Positions 31,151 through 31,247 of a stretch of 31,247 bases of DNA are shown one piece after another. Each line of letters starts with the position of its first letter. Positions within the stretch are counted from its first letter, which is position 1. The DNA lies in assembly GCA_023417515.1 (NCBI GenBank), contig JAEZFL010000004.1, positions 1-31,247 on the forward strand, read 5' to 3'. The notes beneath the pieces are model-generated. The model was given only the letters and a program-made list of their open reading frames with translations, did no database searches and was not told the DNA's origin. Origin of the DNA: Pseudomonadota bacterium (GTDB lineage Bacteria > Pseudomonadota > Alphaproteobacteria > Sphingomonadales > Sphingomonadaceae). Position numbers and translations under genes: made by a program.

Positions 31151-31247
31151 CCTCCCTGTGAAGCGAAGCTTCATGGGGAGGGGGACCGCTCGCGAAGCGA
31201 GTGGTGGAGGGGGTGGTGGAAGCGGGGGCCGGGCCAGCCCCTCCACC
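31151..31247. repeat. Hairpin-rich repeat at the right edge
   Basis: Three inverted repeats: CCTCCC..TGAAGC (31151-31164) with GCTTCA..GGGAGG (31168-31181); ACCGCTCGC (31185-31193) with GCGAGTGGT (31197-31205) around GAA; and a larger dyad of GGTGGAGGGG (31203-31212) with CCCCTCCACC (31238-31247). They follow the SDR stop and may terminate it. This matches the intergenic repeats common in sphingomonads, and the window stops inside it. Confidence 0.7.

Overview
The window is high-GC chromosomal DNA, almost certainly from an alphaproteobacterium of the order Sphingomonadales. This is inferred from the gene families (a FixL-type kinase with the sphingomonad-style N-terminus, sorbosone-dehydrogenase-type and Gcd-type quinoproteins, a PHA-system protein, D-Ala-D-Ala carboxypeptidase-like M15 proteins) and from several intergenic inverted repeats of the kind common in sphingomonad genomes. 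Both edges look like contig ends: position 1 falls in lepA at a 22-bp direct repeat that contradicts the conserved protein sequence, and the right edge lies in a hairpin repeat. No phage, insertion sequence, CRISPR array or integrase is visible.

Layout. 1-1010: start of lepA (minus). 1093-1708: a parDE toxin-antitoxin operon with a clear palindromic operator. 1822-2106: a small UVR-domain protein. 2192-5246: a translationally coupled trio (GNAT-fold acyltransferase, JmjC-like cupin, family 2 glycosyltransferase), followed by an RluE-type pseudouridine synthase. 5872-9495 (minus): a block of five exported proteins, made of two tandem M15-type zinc peptidases, a glycine-zipper protein and two ClpP-fold proteins, one of which has lost its catalytic Ser and His. 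9721-13130 (plus): YncE-like beta-propeller, PHA-system protein, adrenodoxin-type ferredoxin-NADP reductase, and a lipoprotein with 10-residue repeats. 13324-13400: tRNA-Pro(CGG) with a good promoter. 13435-17180 (minus): sorbosone-dehydrogenase-like lipoprotein, DUF2231 membrane protein, PLD/cardiolipin-synthase-like protein, DoxX protein. 17310: small GNAT. 17658-20057: membrane PQQ glucose-type dehydrogenase. 20249-22572 (minus): zinc-ribbon membrane protein, DUF2235 hydrolase, small membrane protein. 22572-27052: sdhA and sdhDC (minus), separated by a divergently read histidine kinase gene (plus). 27220: soluble chemoreceptor. 28568-30304: exported amidohydrolase fused to an NTF2-like domain. 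30439-31146: SDR oxidoreductase.

How it works together. Respiration and electron input are a recurrent theme: succinate dehydrogenase subunits A, C and D, a quinone-reducing PQQ dehydrogenase, a second periplasmic quinoprotein, a ferredoxin reductase and DoxX. Envelope maintenance is the second theme (M15 peptidases, ClpP-fold proteins, cardiolipin-synthase-like PLD, GT2/acyltransferase trio). The best candidates for undescribed biology are the exported-protein block with its paired active and degenerate enzymes, and the acyltransferase-cupin-glycosyltransferase operon. The sdh locus is unusual: sdhCD and sdhA are split by a reversed kinase gene, no sdhB follows sdhA, and the kinase appears to carry a one-base frameshift at its second codon.
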